NCBI GenBank assembly: GCA_019421385.1
Contig: JAHZFK010000047.1
Span: 1,929-16,936, forward strand
Direction of reading: 5' to 3'
DNA length: 15,008 bases
Source of the DNA: Clostridiales bacterium
GTDB lineage: Bacteria > Bacillota > Clostridia > Oscillospirales > Butyricicoccaceae
Shown here: positions 7,196 to 13,951 of the stretch, piece by piece
Position numbering within the stretch: position 1 is the first letter of the stretch
Layout of the letters: every line of letters begins with the position of its first letter
Notes under the pieces: model-generated
Database searches by the model: none
Seen by the model: the letters and a program-made list of their open reading frames with translations, nothing else
What the model was told of the DNA's origin: nothing
Made by a program: the position numbers and the translations under genes

Positions 7196-8557
7196 TCATG
7201 CCAGCAGCTTCACACCATCCGGTGTGAGCAGGTTAAATACCATCTTGTTGCTGGTTGTCTCGATGATCTCGGTTGTCGTCGCGCCGTCACATTCGTCGTA
7301 CTGATCGCCGGTCCGCCTGCGGGTGGATTTGATGACCTGACCTTTGATGACATGTGGCGTTTCACACTCGATCAGCCCGTTGATCAGTCCTGAACCGCCC
7401 ACCAGACCGATCTGGCCGATCGTGAGTGGCAGCGGCGGGCGTTTTTCTTGTCCATCCAGCGCAGACCGTTTCGGCAGCATGCTGCCCATACGGCGCATCT
7501 GCTCGGCAAGCTCGCGCACGTTGAACTGCGCGCCCTGAAACAGGGAGACCGCCTTTTCTGCGTCCGGCAGTGGATAACTCTCCGGCGGGATATGATCCAG
7601 CGTCGGGAGCTTATCTGGGTGAAGCGGCACCATTTCCAGAAGCTCAGCCATCCGCGGGTTTTCCGCGCGCGGTTTGCGCACGCCGAGGATGGCGATCTGG
7701 CGGAACTTTTGGAATTCCTCTCCGCAGAAGCGGTATGCCATCAGCCGGTCAAAGTGGGCTGCTAAAAAGCTGCAAACATCATCGGTGAGCCGATAATACG
7801 GGATGATGTAGATCAGCACGCCGCCCATCATCAGGTGGTCGTAGCTCTCGCCAAGGAACCGCTTTTCGCTCCGCGCGCCGCCGTACATTTGCAGATACGG
7901 TGGGTTCAGGAACAGCAGATGGAATGCACTGCGTGAAATGCGGGCGAAATAGTAGCTGCCGATCGCCACATGATCCAGCACAGTCTGTGCGGCTTCCGCA
8001 CGGCTTTCGTCCAGTTCTGCGCCATAGGTCACAGCGTTCTCGCCGGCTCCAAGCTGTTGGAGGGCATCGCCCTCACCGCAGCAGGGGTCCAGCAGATTGA
8101 CTGTCTTGTCTTCCGGGAACCGGAGCGCGGATTTGAGCCAACCAACATGCGCCGCCTCGGTAGGATAATAGCCGAGGCGAACCTGATTCATCAGCCGGCC
8201 GATCACGGCGGCATCCACCGTCTTGGTTTCGGTGTCCGGCAGCAGCGGCGTCATGCGCTGCAGCCAGTCGTCAAACGCGGCAGTGAGCCGGCTGTAATCC
8301 TCGGTGCGGATATGAAACGCACTGGCGGCTGCGCCAAGCTGAGCGGTATATGCCGCAGCTTCATGCAGGCCGGCTTCTTCCAGCAGCAGCGCAGCCTCCC
8401 GCAGTGCCGATACCAGCTTTTGCAGGTGCTGCGCGATCTGACGCAGTTCTGCGGCGCCGCCGGCCTCCCGCAAAGCGGGAAGCTGGTCTGTGCGCCACCG
8501 GATATCCTGCGCAAGTTCGCCCAAACGGCCGCAGACATAAGGGATCTGTGCCATCAT
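7196..8557 (-). CDS. SAM-dependent DNA methyltransferase, N6-adenine type (DUF6094-like)
   Basis: 453 residues. The first ~125 residues are a helical, alanine- and leucine-rich region with no motif I know. The catalytic domain follows, beginning RLGYYPTEAAHVGWL, with SAM-binding motif I LLDPCCGEGDALQQLG (155-170), an acidic residue in GAELDE, and the catalytic NPPY in LLFLNPPYLQMYGG (218-221), typical of amino-methyltransferases acting on adenine or cytosine. The tail is not assigned. No restriction endonuclease is beside it, so it is probably an orphan enzyme that marks the element's DNA for protection, regulation or strand choice. The ATG at 8557 overlaps the stop of the E1-like gene (ATGA); GGAGG lies five bases before it, and a second ATG three bases on is equally close. 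Co-translation with the conjugation enzymes is likely. Confidence 0.87.
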   Translation of the reverse strand: MMAQIPYVCGRLGELAQDIRWRTDQLPALREAGGAAELRQIAQHLQKLVSALREAALLLEEAGLHEAAAYTAQLGAAASAFHIRTEDYSRLTAAFDDWLQRMTPLLPDTETKTVDAAVIGRLMNQVRLGYYPTEAAHVGWLKSALRFPEDKTVNLLDPCCGEGDALQQLGAGENAVTYGAELDESRAEAAQTVLDHVAIGSYYFARISRSAFHLLFLNPPYLQMYGGARSEKRFLGESYDHLMMGGVLIYIIPYYRLTDDVCSFLAAHFDRLMAYRFCGEEFQKFRQIAILGVRKPRAENPRMAELLEMVPLHPDKLPTLDHIPPESYPLPDAEKAVSLFQGAQFNVRELAEQMRRMGSMLPKRSALDGQEKRPPLPLTIGQIGLVGGSGLINGLIECETPHVIKGQVIKSTRRRTGDQYDECDGATTTEIIETTSNKMVFNLLTPDGVKLLA

Positions 8558-9279
8558 GCCGCCCTCCGTTTCGAGAGCAGCGGCCGGACATTGACCGTTT
8601 TGCTGGAAAAGGTCGTCATGCGGGTATCCAGCTCGCCGCCGGCAATGATGTTGTACAGCATACAGAGCACCAGCGTTGCCGCCATAATATTGGCGGTCAT
8701 GGCCTGCGGCGAGGAGACGGAAGCCTCTGCACAGGACAATTCCGACGGGAATTTGTCCGTTGGATCGAGGATATCCGGATAAAACCCCGCAACAGGTTTG
8801 CGCACGGTGCGACCACCTTTGCGGACGCCGCAGACGACCTGACCGTTCGCCATACCGTTGCCGGAATCAATGTAAACCAGATCCCGCGACCGATAAAACA
8901 CCTCATTGCACAGCTGACGGCTGCGGTTGTTGTCCACCGCGCCGATCAGGATAACCAACGCATCTTTTGGTGAAGGCCGGAGGAGCTTGTGCAGTTCCTC
9001 TGCGCTTTCGACATAGTCTGGCACATAGCTGCATTCCAGACCGAACGCCGCCGAATACCGCTCTGCGAGCACTTCGGCCTTGTTCCGGCCAAGATCACAG
9101 GCGACAAAGTTTTGCCGCACAAGGTTTTTCTTCTCGACAATGTCGCCATCGCAGAGGATCACGGTAGACGGCCGGAAAACCGAGTACAGCAGGCGGTACA
9201 GGTGCGGGGCGATATGCCCGCCCGTGCCGCCGCAGCCAATCATCACGATATGGATGGGGCAGGATACGGGAAACCGCAT
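8554..9279 (-). CDS. ThiF/E1-like adenylyltransferase (PRTRC ThiF type)
   Basis: 241 residues with a Rossmann ATP-binding start IVMIGCGGTGGHIAPHL (glycines about 15-21). Next comes the E1-family core: DGDIVEKKNLVRQNF (44-58), DLGRNKAE (62-69), and GAVDNNRSR (113-121). C183 in SELSCAEAS is the candidate thioester cysteine. ThiF/E1 enzymes adenylate the C terminus of a ubiquitin-like or sulphur-carrier protein; the PRTRC branch sits with JAB and E2-like proteins as here. The neighbours carry no thiamine, molybdopterin or cysteine biosynthesis gene, so protein conjugation is the better reading than cofactor synthesis. The ATG at 9279 directly follows the JAB gene's stop, with GGAGG eight bases upstream. 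The 3' end overlaps the methyltransferase start. Confidence 0.88.
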   Translation of the reverse strand: MRFPVSCPIHIVMIGCGGTGGHIAPHLYRLLYSVFRPSTVILCDGDIVEKKNLVRQNFVACDLGRNKAEVLAERYSAAFGLECSYVPDYVESAEELHKLLRPSPKDALVILIGAVDNNRSRQLCNEVFYRSRDLVYIDSGNGMANGQVVCGVRKGGRTVRKPVAGFYPDILDPTDKFPSELSCAEASVSSPQAMTANIMAATLVLCMLYNIIAGGELDTRMTTFSSKTVNVRPLLSKRRAA

Positions 9280-10614
9280 TTATGCCGCCTCCTTCAGACC
9301 GCCTTCATGGACGGCTTTCAGCCATTCCGGCGCGAAAGGGACATCCGCACGTTCGCAGACCTGCTCTGCCGGGATCTCCACATGGCATCCGCCGCACGCA
9401 AAGCGGCAACGAATTTCCGGGTAATACCGGTCCAGACGGCCGATGACCATGTACAGACGCGTGGCCTGTTCGTCCCGGTCATCTACCTTGGAGAACCGCG
9501 CAGACATGGTGTTGTGCGAATGCACATCCATCACATGCAGGAAGCGCGCAGGGTTCGGCTGTTGGGAGAGATCGGTTTTGACGCTCATGGCGTCGATCTT
9601 CTGCGGCGGTACGTGCAAGACGTACTCGTTCTCCTGCCTGTCCCACAGCACATTGACCAGTGCTTCCAGATCCCGGCCGTATTCCACGCACACGCGTCGG
9701 AAAAAAGCGATGATCTGCGTAAGCAGAGATGCTGGGAGCCGGGGCAGGCTCATTTGAAAGCCTGCCCGGATGTCCTTGAGTTCTGCGATGCACTGCGAAG
9801 GTGCGATAAACGTACCGATCTCGTTGCGCCGCATCTCGTACACTTTGCCATCCCGCGCGGGGATATAGGCGATCGCCTTATCCGACTGCGCGGCCTGCTT
9901 CGTGCTGACAAATATCCCCTTGTAAGCTGGGAACGGCAACACGCCTTTTTTCTGCGCCGTAACCGTCGGTTTCACCGCGCAAACCGGCTCTTTATCCTTC
10001 GGTTTCAGCTTCTTAACTGATTCCTTAAATTTTTTACCCTTCTCGATCTTGGCTTTCACTTCAAAGATACTGTTTTCTGCGTCCGTGACCCGTTCTGTGA
10101 TGCCCGCATAGCTGACCGTCCACGAGACATGCGCACGCGCTTCGAGCTCCGGGCAGTCTGCCGCCATCTTGACGCGCAGCTGCTCAAAGGTGAGGGTGGG
10201 ATCGCTAATCTCGTCCTTGATGGAACCGTACTCGAATACCGGCGACTTCCCGGCGAGCTTTGCGAGCAAGGCGTCTGCACCGTCTTCTGCGACGGCGCCG
10301 AACAGGTCTATCACCTGACCGGTCGTCTGTGTGGACTGCGGCGAAGGGTCTTCCTGTGCTTCCGGCGTAGCGGTCGCTTTGGGCTGTGCCTGCGGCATCT
10401 GGACCGGCGCTTGCGGCGTGGGTTCCTCTGCCTGTGGCGTTTCGGACATGACTGCTTCATCTGTATTGCTTTCCGTTCCAACTGCTTCCGTTACTGCCCG
10501 TGCTCCCGCATCACCGAGATCCACCGGCGGCGCGCTGAAGTTTTCGAACAATGCTTCCAGACTGTTTTCCGTACCAAACTCCATGCTTCCAAATCCGTTT
10601 TTCTGTTCACTCAT
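9280..10614 (-). CDS. JAMM/JAB metallopeptidase-domain protein (PRTRC protein A-like), first gene of operon
   Basis: 444 residues. Residues ~45-115 are low-complexity and rich in P, Q, A, T and E, probably a disordered linker. A middle region follows, with a lysine-rich segment around KIEKGKKFKESVKKLKPKDK. The C-terminal domain carries the exact JAMM zinc motif: H365-S-H367, seven residues, S375, two residues, D378 (HSHNTMSARFSKVDD). A glutamate upstream (for example in YEMRRNEIG) would complete the site. JAMM enzymes remove ubiquitin-like proteins from targets or trim their precursors. Two CGGC-like cysteines (FACGGCHVEI) follow and might bind a further metal. The ATG has GGAGG seven bases upstream (GGAGGAAACAAAAATG) and lies only about 35 bases after a terminator, hinting at regulated read-through. 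It is adjacent to the E1-like gene. Confidence 0.85.
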   Translation of the reverse strand: MSEQKNGFGSMEFGTENSLEALFENFSAPPVDLGDAGARAVTEAVGTESNTDEAVMSETPQAEEPTPQAPVQMPQAQPKATATPEAQEDPSPQSTQTTGQVIDLFGAVAEDGADALLAKLAGKSPVFEYGSIKDEISDPTLTFEQLRVKMAADCPELEARAHVSWTVSYAGITERVTDAENSIFEVKAKIEKGKKFKESVKKLKPKDKEPVCAVKPTVTAQKKGVLPFPAYKGIFVSTKQAAQSDKAIAYIPARDGKVYEMRRNEIGTFIAPSQCIAELKDIRAGFQMSLPRLPASLLTQIIAFFRRVCVEYGRDLEALVNVLWDRQENEYVLHVPPQKIDAMSVKTDLSQQPNPARFLHVMDVHSHNTMSARFSKVDDRDEQATRLYMVIGRLDRYYPEIRCRFACGGCHVEIPAEQVCERADVPFAPEWLKAVHEGGLKEAA

Positions 10615-10649
10615 TTTTGTTTCCTCCGATCATTTTCGAATTTCTGCAC

Positions 10650-10696
10650 AAAAAAAGACCGTGCAGCATCCATAAATCGGATTTCTGTACGGTCTT
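10650..10696 (-). terminator. Rho-independent terminator just upstream of the JAB gene
   Basis: On the minus strand AAGACCGTACAG (10696-10685) pairs with CTGCACGGTCTT (10666-10655), 12 positions with a single G-T wobble, around an 18-base loop. Seven Ts (10656-10650) follow directly. It points in the same direction as the operon it precedes. Confidence 0.75.
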
Positions 10697-10763
10697 CATT
10701 GTGTGGTGAATCAGGTTTCGAGCATTTGTACAACCCAGATAGGCAGACTGCCCCCTGGGCGGG

Positions 10764-10787
10764 TTACTCTGACAAAATTACTCTGAC
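10764..10787. repeat. Two direct copies of a 10-bp motif, 14-bp spacing
   Basis: TTACTCTGAC occurs at 10764-10773 and 10778-10787, followed by a partial TTAC at 10792, giving a 14-bp period. It lies just downstream of the candidate operon promoter on the minus strand, a usual place for a repressor site. No binding protein is identified. Confidence 0.5.
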
Positions 10788-10801
10788 ATGATTACACTCT
10801 T

Positions 10802-10830
10802 AATATAGCGCAGTTTCTCTCGTCGATAAA
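10802..10830 (-). promoter_or_regulatory. Candidate sigma-A promoter for the operon
   Basis: On the minus strand TTTATC (10830-10825) and TATATT (10807-10802) are 17 bases apart. The -10 is good and the -35 moderate. It lies about 190 bases before the JAB start, in an AT-rich patch where chance matches are common. Confidence 0.35.
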
Positions 10831-10831
10831 G

Positions 10832-10969
10832 ATGAAATATTTTCGCCTTTGCTCGATGGAACAAGCTGTGGAAATTTATGAAGCTGCAAAGCATAATGCA
10901 AAAGCTGCAATTTGCATGATTCAATGTGGATACTCTTATGAAAAAGCAATGAAAGAGTTGGAAAAATGA
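10832..10969 (+). CDS. Small 45-codon ORF, uncertain
   Basis: An ATG-started ORF encoding 45 residues, with a coherent helical, amphipathic look (MEQAVEIYEAAKHNAKAAI, then YSYEKAMKELEK at the end). It has AT-rich codons unlike the neighbouring operon. There is no convincing ribosome binding site upstream, and it lies on the strand opposite to the genes on both sides. It may be the C-terminal remnant of a longer gene lost by deletion rather than a working small protein. I do not recognise a family. It overlaps the candidate minus-strand promoter region only at its edge. Confidence 0.25.
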   Translation: MKYFRLCSMEQAVEIYEAAKHNAKAAICMIQCGYSYEKAMKELEK

Positions 10970-11006
10970 AAGCTTCATAAATCGAGTGATTGAAAATGCT
11001 GAGTGA

Positions 11007-11183
11007 GCTTTTCGAAACAAAATAATAGATATTATAGCTTCGATTGCTAGCATTGTAATTGCAATTGAATCTGTATCTGACCATGTTTTTTCAGAAAAAA
11101 CAGTTGGTGATGAAGTAGCAATCCAAACAGACGATAATCAGTTTTTCGCACCGATGAATGGTGAAGTGACCGTAGTAGAATAA
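11007..11183 (+). pseudogene. Fragment resembling a glucose-type PTS EIIA domain
   Basis: An open frame of 58 codons with no usable start codon, closed by TAA at 11181-11183. The segment IESVSDHVFSEKTVGDEVAI followed by TDDNQFFAPMNGEVTVV matches the order of conserved features at the front of EIIA-Glc domains: a D-x-VF-S step, a (M/V)GD-G-VAI step, then APxxGEV. In the family this domain accepts phosphate from HPr on a histidine about 20 residues further on; that region is missing because of the stop. Compared with the family, the glycine of GDGVAI is E and the proline of the IxP turn is lost. So this is a decayed or truncated copy, AT-rich and unrelated to its neighbours. Confidence 0.5.
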
Positions 11184-11199
11184 ATTCACCGCGCAGAAG

Positions 11200-11745
11200 G
11201 TTTTACAAAAGCCCCCTCTGGCACCACGGCAACGCATCTTTCTTGTGGCAAATTGGGGAGGACAGTGTGCTCACAAAATACGGTTTAAGTTCCGCCCCAT
11301 GTTGCTACATTTTGAAACCGGCCCAGCGAACTCCTCTCCTCCGCGGGAATTCGAGACTCTTTTCTTGAAACGGTGGGCGTATACCCGCTCTCTACTCCTT
11401 TCAATTGTTCCGTATGCGGGAAGCATTACCAAAAGCAGAAACACGTTCAGTTCCGAGACTGCTTTGGGCATCCAACCGACCCTTTTCTCACTATTTTAGC
11501 CGAGCTTGTCACATCCTTTGCCTTCTGGTTTGCAGATGATCTTTTGGGGTTGTGCCCGTTCCCCTGCAAAACAGGAGACTGCGCGTATGATGGTAGTACC
11601 GAAAAGCTGGACAAAGTATGGCGCAGACGGCAAGCCCAGCAGTTCTACCCAACGGTACTGAGCTCTGAGCAACTCTATTATTGCACTCCCCTGCGCCGAT
11701 TATCTGATGACGGGTATCGCAAGGGTTTCGGGTAGATAATTTCAC
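11200..11745. other. Unassigned stretch without a convincing gene
   Basis: About 550 bases between the EIIA-like fragment and the hairpin at 11776. Several frames on both strands are open for 60 to 120 codons (for example 11373-11735 plus and 11271-11471 minus), but none has a good ribosome binding site, a recognisable motif or neighbour-like codon use. They overlap each other, so at most one could be real. A short in-frame segment VPKSWTKYGADGKPS (plus strand, around 11600-11645) looks protein-like and may be a remnant. I see no tRNA, IS end or RNA family here. Confidence 0.4.
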
Positions 11746-11775
11746 AGTTTGTAGACATGTTTTTCCTATCTGCAG

Positions 11776-11819
11776 ACGAAAACGCTCCTGTACTGAATAA
11801 TGTACAGGAGCGTTTTCGT
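11776..11819 (-). terminator. Perfect 18-bp hairpin ending the five-gene cluster, possibly bidirectional
   Basis: The arms 11776-11793 and 11802-11819 are exact reverse complements (ACGAAAACGCTCCTGTAC / GTACAGGAGCGTTTTCGT) with an 8-base loop. It lies about 170 bases after the last immunity-like gene. T-rich bases are within the arm (GTTTTCGT) rather than a long tail, so it could serve either strand. Confidence 0.65.
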
Positions 11820-11986
11820 TAGGTTATTTAGTTTATAAACAAAACCCAGGCCAGCTTTTTATCCCATATACACAGTGTATCATAAAGACGTTTGCGGCGC
11901 ATCTAACTGGAGCAGTGAATATTTTCTCTGGAAAGCAGTCTTTTGCACCGCATATCCATGTGAGCACAAGTTCTTCGTCGACCACA

Positions 11987-12430
11987 TCAATCCCAAGTGT
12001 TAAATATGATTTCTCCGACTGTTTGCGGTTTCCAATAGCGGATCTGCTCCAGTTCTTCCGGACTGAGTTCTCCGCACAGGTTGTGCCAGTCCTTATTCAG
12101 CTCGGCAAGGCTCAGGAAATGCACCGCCCCCGTCGGCAATCGGAACCACTCTGGCTGACTGGTCAGAACAAATCCGCCGGAATCATCCCGCTCAGCAAAG
12201 GCCGCATAGGGATAATGGATGTTCTGCAAAATAAAAATGAAGTTGTCATGTCTACGGATCTGAGTAGAATAGAAGTTTGTTGGTGATGTATCTGTATTTA
12301 ATTCTGTCACAGTCCCGCCGTTTTCCATGGCAATTGAGTAGCACATCTGACAGAACGCTTTTTCGTCCAAAAACGGCGGCGGCGCTGTGTTCACGCTCCA
12401 AAATCCTGTAATTCCTCTTGGAAGTATCAT
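11987..12430 (-). CDS. Immunity-type hypothetical protein, last gene of the cluster
   Basis: 147 residues from the ATG at 12430, which has AAGGGC six bases upstream; an in-frame GTG at 12445 overlapping the previous stop is the alternative. Begins MILPRGITGFWSV and ends LEQIRYWKPQTVGEIIFNTWD. The C-terminal YWKPxxxGEIIFNxWD pattern is one I associate with small soluble Firmicutes proteins found beside polymorphic toxin genes, so a toxin-neutralising role is inferred, not shown. No signal peptide or membrane segment, consistent with cytoplasmic action. It overlaps or nearly touches the upstream gene, and is followed by about 170 bases and a strong hairpin, so it closes the transcription unit. 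Confidence 0.72.
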   Translation of the reverse strand: MILPRGITGFWSVNTAPPPFLDEKAFCQMCYSIAMENGGTVTELNTDTSPTNFYSTQIRRHDNFIFILQNIHYPYAAFAERDDSGGFVLTSQPEWFRLPTGAVHFLSLAELNKDWHNLCGELSPEELEQIRYWKPQTVGEIIFNTWD

Positions 12431-12441
12431 TTCATCGCCCT

Positions 12442-12834
12442 TCACTCATATGTTTTATCTCCTGTCCATTCCATCCACTTTGCGTTTTCCAATGTCATAA
12501 TGGTGTATTCAGGATATCTTCTATGAATTTCGGTAAGGCAAATACTTCTCCACTCTCCATACAAGCCCTCACCGGTTACCTGAAACTCCTTGGAGTTCGA
12601 ATAAGAAGATTTATATGTAGAATCCAATCTCCCGCAAATTCCGCATTGTCTACCCCAACAAAACGAGTCACTACCATAGTGTAAGATGATTTTTTTGTAT
12701 ATGTGTTTGTGCTTAGACCGTTTTCGGCTATCTGAGGTAGCAGCCGTCTTAGATTTTCCTTTATGCGGAGGCGTTTCTTCTTCTATTGGTTGCTGATATT
12801 GTTTTTTATATAAGTGTGTTTTTTCAGGATTCAT
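12442..12834 (-). CDS. Hypothetical protein with a lysine-rich N terminus and a CxxC knuckle
   Basis: 130 residues. The first ~50 are charged and probably disordered (PHKGKSKTAATSDSRKRSKH). Next comes a compact domain starting KHIYKKIILHYG, with C-x4-C-x2-C in FCWGRQCGICGRLD, which may bind zinc. It ends YTIMTLENAKWMEWTGDKTYE. Start ATG at 12834 with AGGGAGAA about nine bases upstream, 32 bases after the previous stop. It is part of the run of small soluble proteins here and is therefore a candidate immunity-type protein, but I do not know a family for it. Lysine-rich tail could also contact nucleic acid. Confidence 0.7.
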   Translation of the reverse strand: MNPEKTHLYKKQYQQPIEEETPPHKGKSKTAATSDSRKRSKHKHIYKKIILHYGSDSFCWGRQCGICGRLDSTYKSSYSNSKEFQVTGEGLYGEWRSICLTEIHRRYPEYTIMTLENAKWMEWTGDKTYE

Positions 12835-12866
12835 GGTTAGATTTTCTCCCTAAATATCTTTGTGCT

Positions 12867-13262
12867 TTAGTCTCCAATCCCGGACAATCCATATCCATGC
12901 TCCATGGCTACATCACATACACGACCCAATTTATCCGCAAAACGCCGAATCTTTTGGAAGGACAGGCCATATTGCTGAATCACGCTGTTTTCTTCTGTGC
13001 CATGTTCATCAAGCCACATTACGATGGATTGCGAAAAAGTCTTAATTGCCGGAACCTGATCCCCTTTAAGTTGGGTTTCTCTGTATGGATCAAATTGGTA
13101 ATAGTATGTATAGTTTGTGAGTTCGTTTCTGGTATCGTACAGGAAGCCGTCAATTCCTTCCGGTTCGTCTACTATATGATGTTTCATCGTTTTTCTGGGG
13201 CTGAACGACAGAATCTCAAACGCATGGTTGGTGTCTTTGGCTGCAACTATCTCAAGTGCCAC
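12867..13262 (-). CDS. Immunity-type hypothetical protein
   Basis: 131 residues if translation begins at the GTG at 13262; an in-frame ATG at 13187 (MKHHIVDEPEG) would give a shorter product. An AAAGGA about eleven bases before the GTG is acceptable but not strong. An ATG directly after that AAAGGA, in another frame, reaches a stop after seven codons, so a small frameshift at the front of the gene is possible. The body reads as a small soluble alpha/beta protein: YYYQFDPYRETQLKGDQVPA, then a helical part QKIRRFADKLGRVCDVAMEHG and a GLSGIGD end. Acidic overall, no membrane parts. Position among similar small genes suggests toxin immunity; this is inference. Confidence 0.65.
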   Translation of the reverse strand: MALEIVAAKDTNHAFEILSFSPRKTMKHHIVDEPEGIDGFLYDTRNELTNYTYYYQFDPYRETQLKGDQVPAIKTFSQSIVMWLDEHGTEENSVIQQYGLSFQKIRRFADKLGRVCDVAMEHGYGLSGIGD

Positions 13263-13290
13263 CCTTTCATCGTCCTTTCTGTTCGTTATT

Positions 13291-13917
13291 TTAAGGGGAT
13301 TCCTTACTTGCCTTTTCCGGCCAAACTGGCTTTCCCGGTGTGTCGTCCTCGTTGATATAGTAGCCGTCTACGATGGTTCGTACACCGCCACCAAAACTCC
13401 AGCCGTTCTCCTCGATAAACATCAGGAACCGGTCCAGGAACTGGTTCTCCGAAAGCTCCATCGGCACCTCTACGCACCCTTGGAACTCAAACTCCTTGCG
13501 GTATGATTCAGTCATGCCAGCACCGGGTGCAATTACAGAGATCTTAGGCAGCTGAGCTGCAACCACATCCGCAACAAGATTTGTTCCCACAAACAGCCAG
13601 TGGACAGCTCCATCAGGAAACAGTGTGCTTCGTTCTCGAAGTGCATTCAAATATGGAGAATCTGTACTTTTCCAGAAAGACCACGCCTGCTTAGGATCAG
13701 AGACCCAGAGATCTTCCCGATAACGCTCCTCGGACAGTTGATAGCTAACGATGGATTCCCATGTAAATATCAGCCGCTGTCCTTCCAATTTCTTTCTGTG
13801 CTGGCCATCAGACAGCAGAATAAAAGAATATCCTTCTTGCCCAAGCCACACATCGTGTACATCGTACATCGTATCCAAGTTATCACAGGGATACCATTTT
13901 TCAAATGTTGTCTCCAT
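13291..13917 (-). CDS. Immunity-type hypothetical protein with YggL-like C-terminal motif
   Basis: 208 residues from the ATG at 13917. A longer frame is open up to 14139, but GGAGG lies six bases before this ATG and the extra part would overlap the preceding gene by about 190 bases, so the short form is right. An ATG three bases earlier is an alternative. The protein starts METTFEKWYPCDNLDTMYD, is rich in aromatic residues, and has near its end FLDRFLMFIEENGWSFGGG, a helix-turn pattern seen in several small Firmicutes proteins and loosely in YggL (DUF469). No signal peptide or membrane span. Function unknown; cluster context points to an immunity role. Confidence 0.72.
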   Translation of the reverse strand: METTFEKWYPCDNLDTMYDVHDVWLGQEGYSFILLSDGQHRKKLEGQRLIFTWESIVSYQLSEERYREDLWVSDPKQAWSFWKSTDSPYLNALRERSTLFPDGAVHWLFVGTNLVADVVAAQLPKISVIAPGAGMTESYRKEFEFQGCVEVPMELSENQFLDRFLMFIEENGWSFGGGVRTIVDGYYINEDDTPGKPVWPEKASKESP

Positions 13918-13951
13918 CATCTGCCTCCGTTGTTGGCCCCTTGCTGTATAC

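Larger units (their letters stand above)
10615..10801 (-). promoter_or_regulatory. Leader region of the E1-E2-JAB operon
   Basis: Between the candidate promoter (10802-10830) and the first ATG (10614) the minus-strand transcript would contain two direct repeats, a nested hairpin (CCCAG 10759-10755 pairing with CTGGG 10738-10734, with inner GGCA/TGCC) and a full terminator hairpin (10696-10650). A terminator this close to the start codon leaves no room for another good promoter, so either transcription must read through it (attenuation) or the hairpin ends a transcript from further upstream. I recognise no known riboswitch class. Confidence 0.4.

Noticed and set aside
6888..7199. Type I restriction subunit M, a label often given to this small protein family
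   Set aside because: At about 97 residues it has no SAM-binding or NPPY/NPPF motif and no HsdR or HsdS neighbour.
6168..7304. 378-codon open frame on the plus strand
   Set aside because: Antisense to four minus-strand genes with good ribosome binding sites and coupled starts; the translation is cysteine-, histidine- and arginine-rich, as expected for the back of GC-rich genes.
8989..10020. 343-codon open frame on the plus strand
   Set aside because: Antisense to the JAB and E1-like genes, both confirmed by motifs.
238..10614. Classic Dnd, BREX or DISARM-type defence operon
   Set aside because: None of the marker genes (DndA-E, PglZ, BrxC, DrmA/B) is present; the gene set fits a PRTRC-like cassette with recombination genes better.
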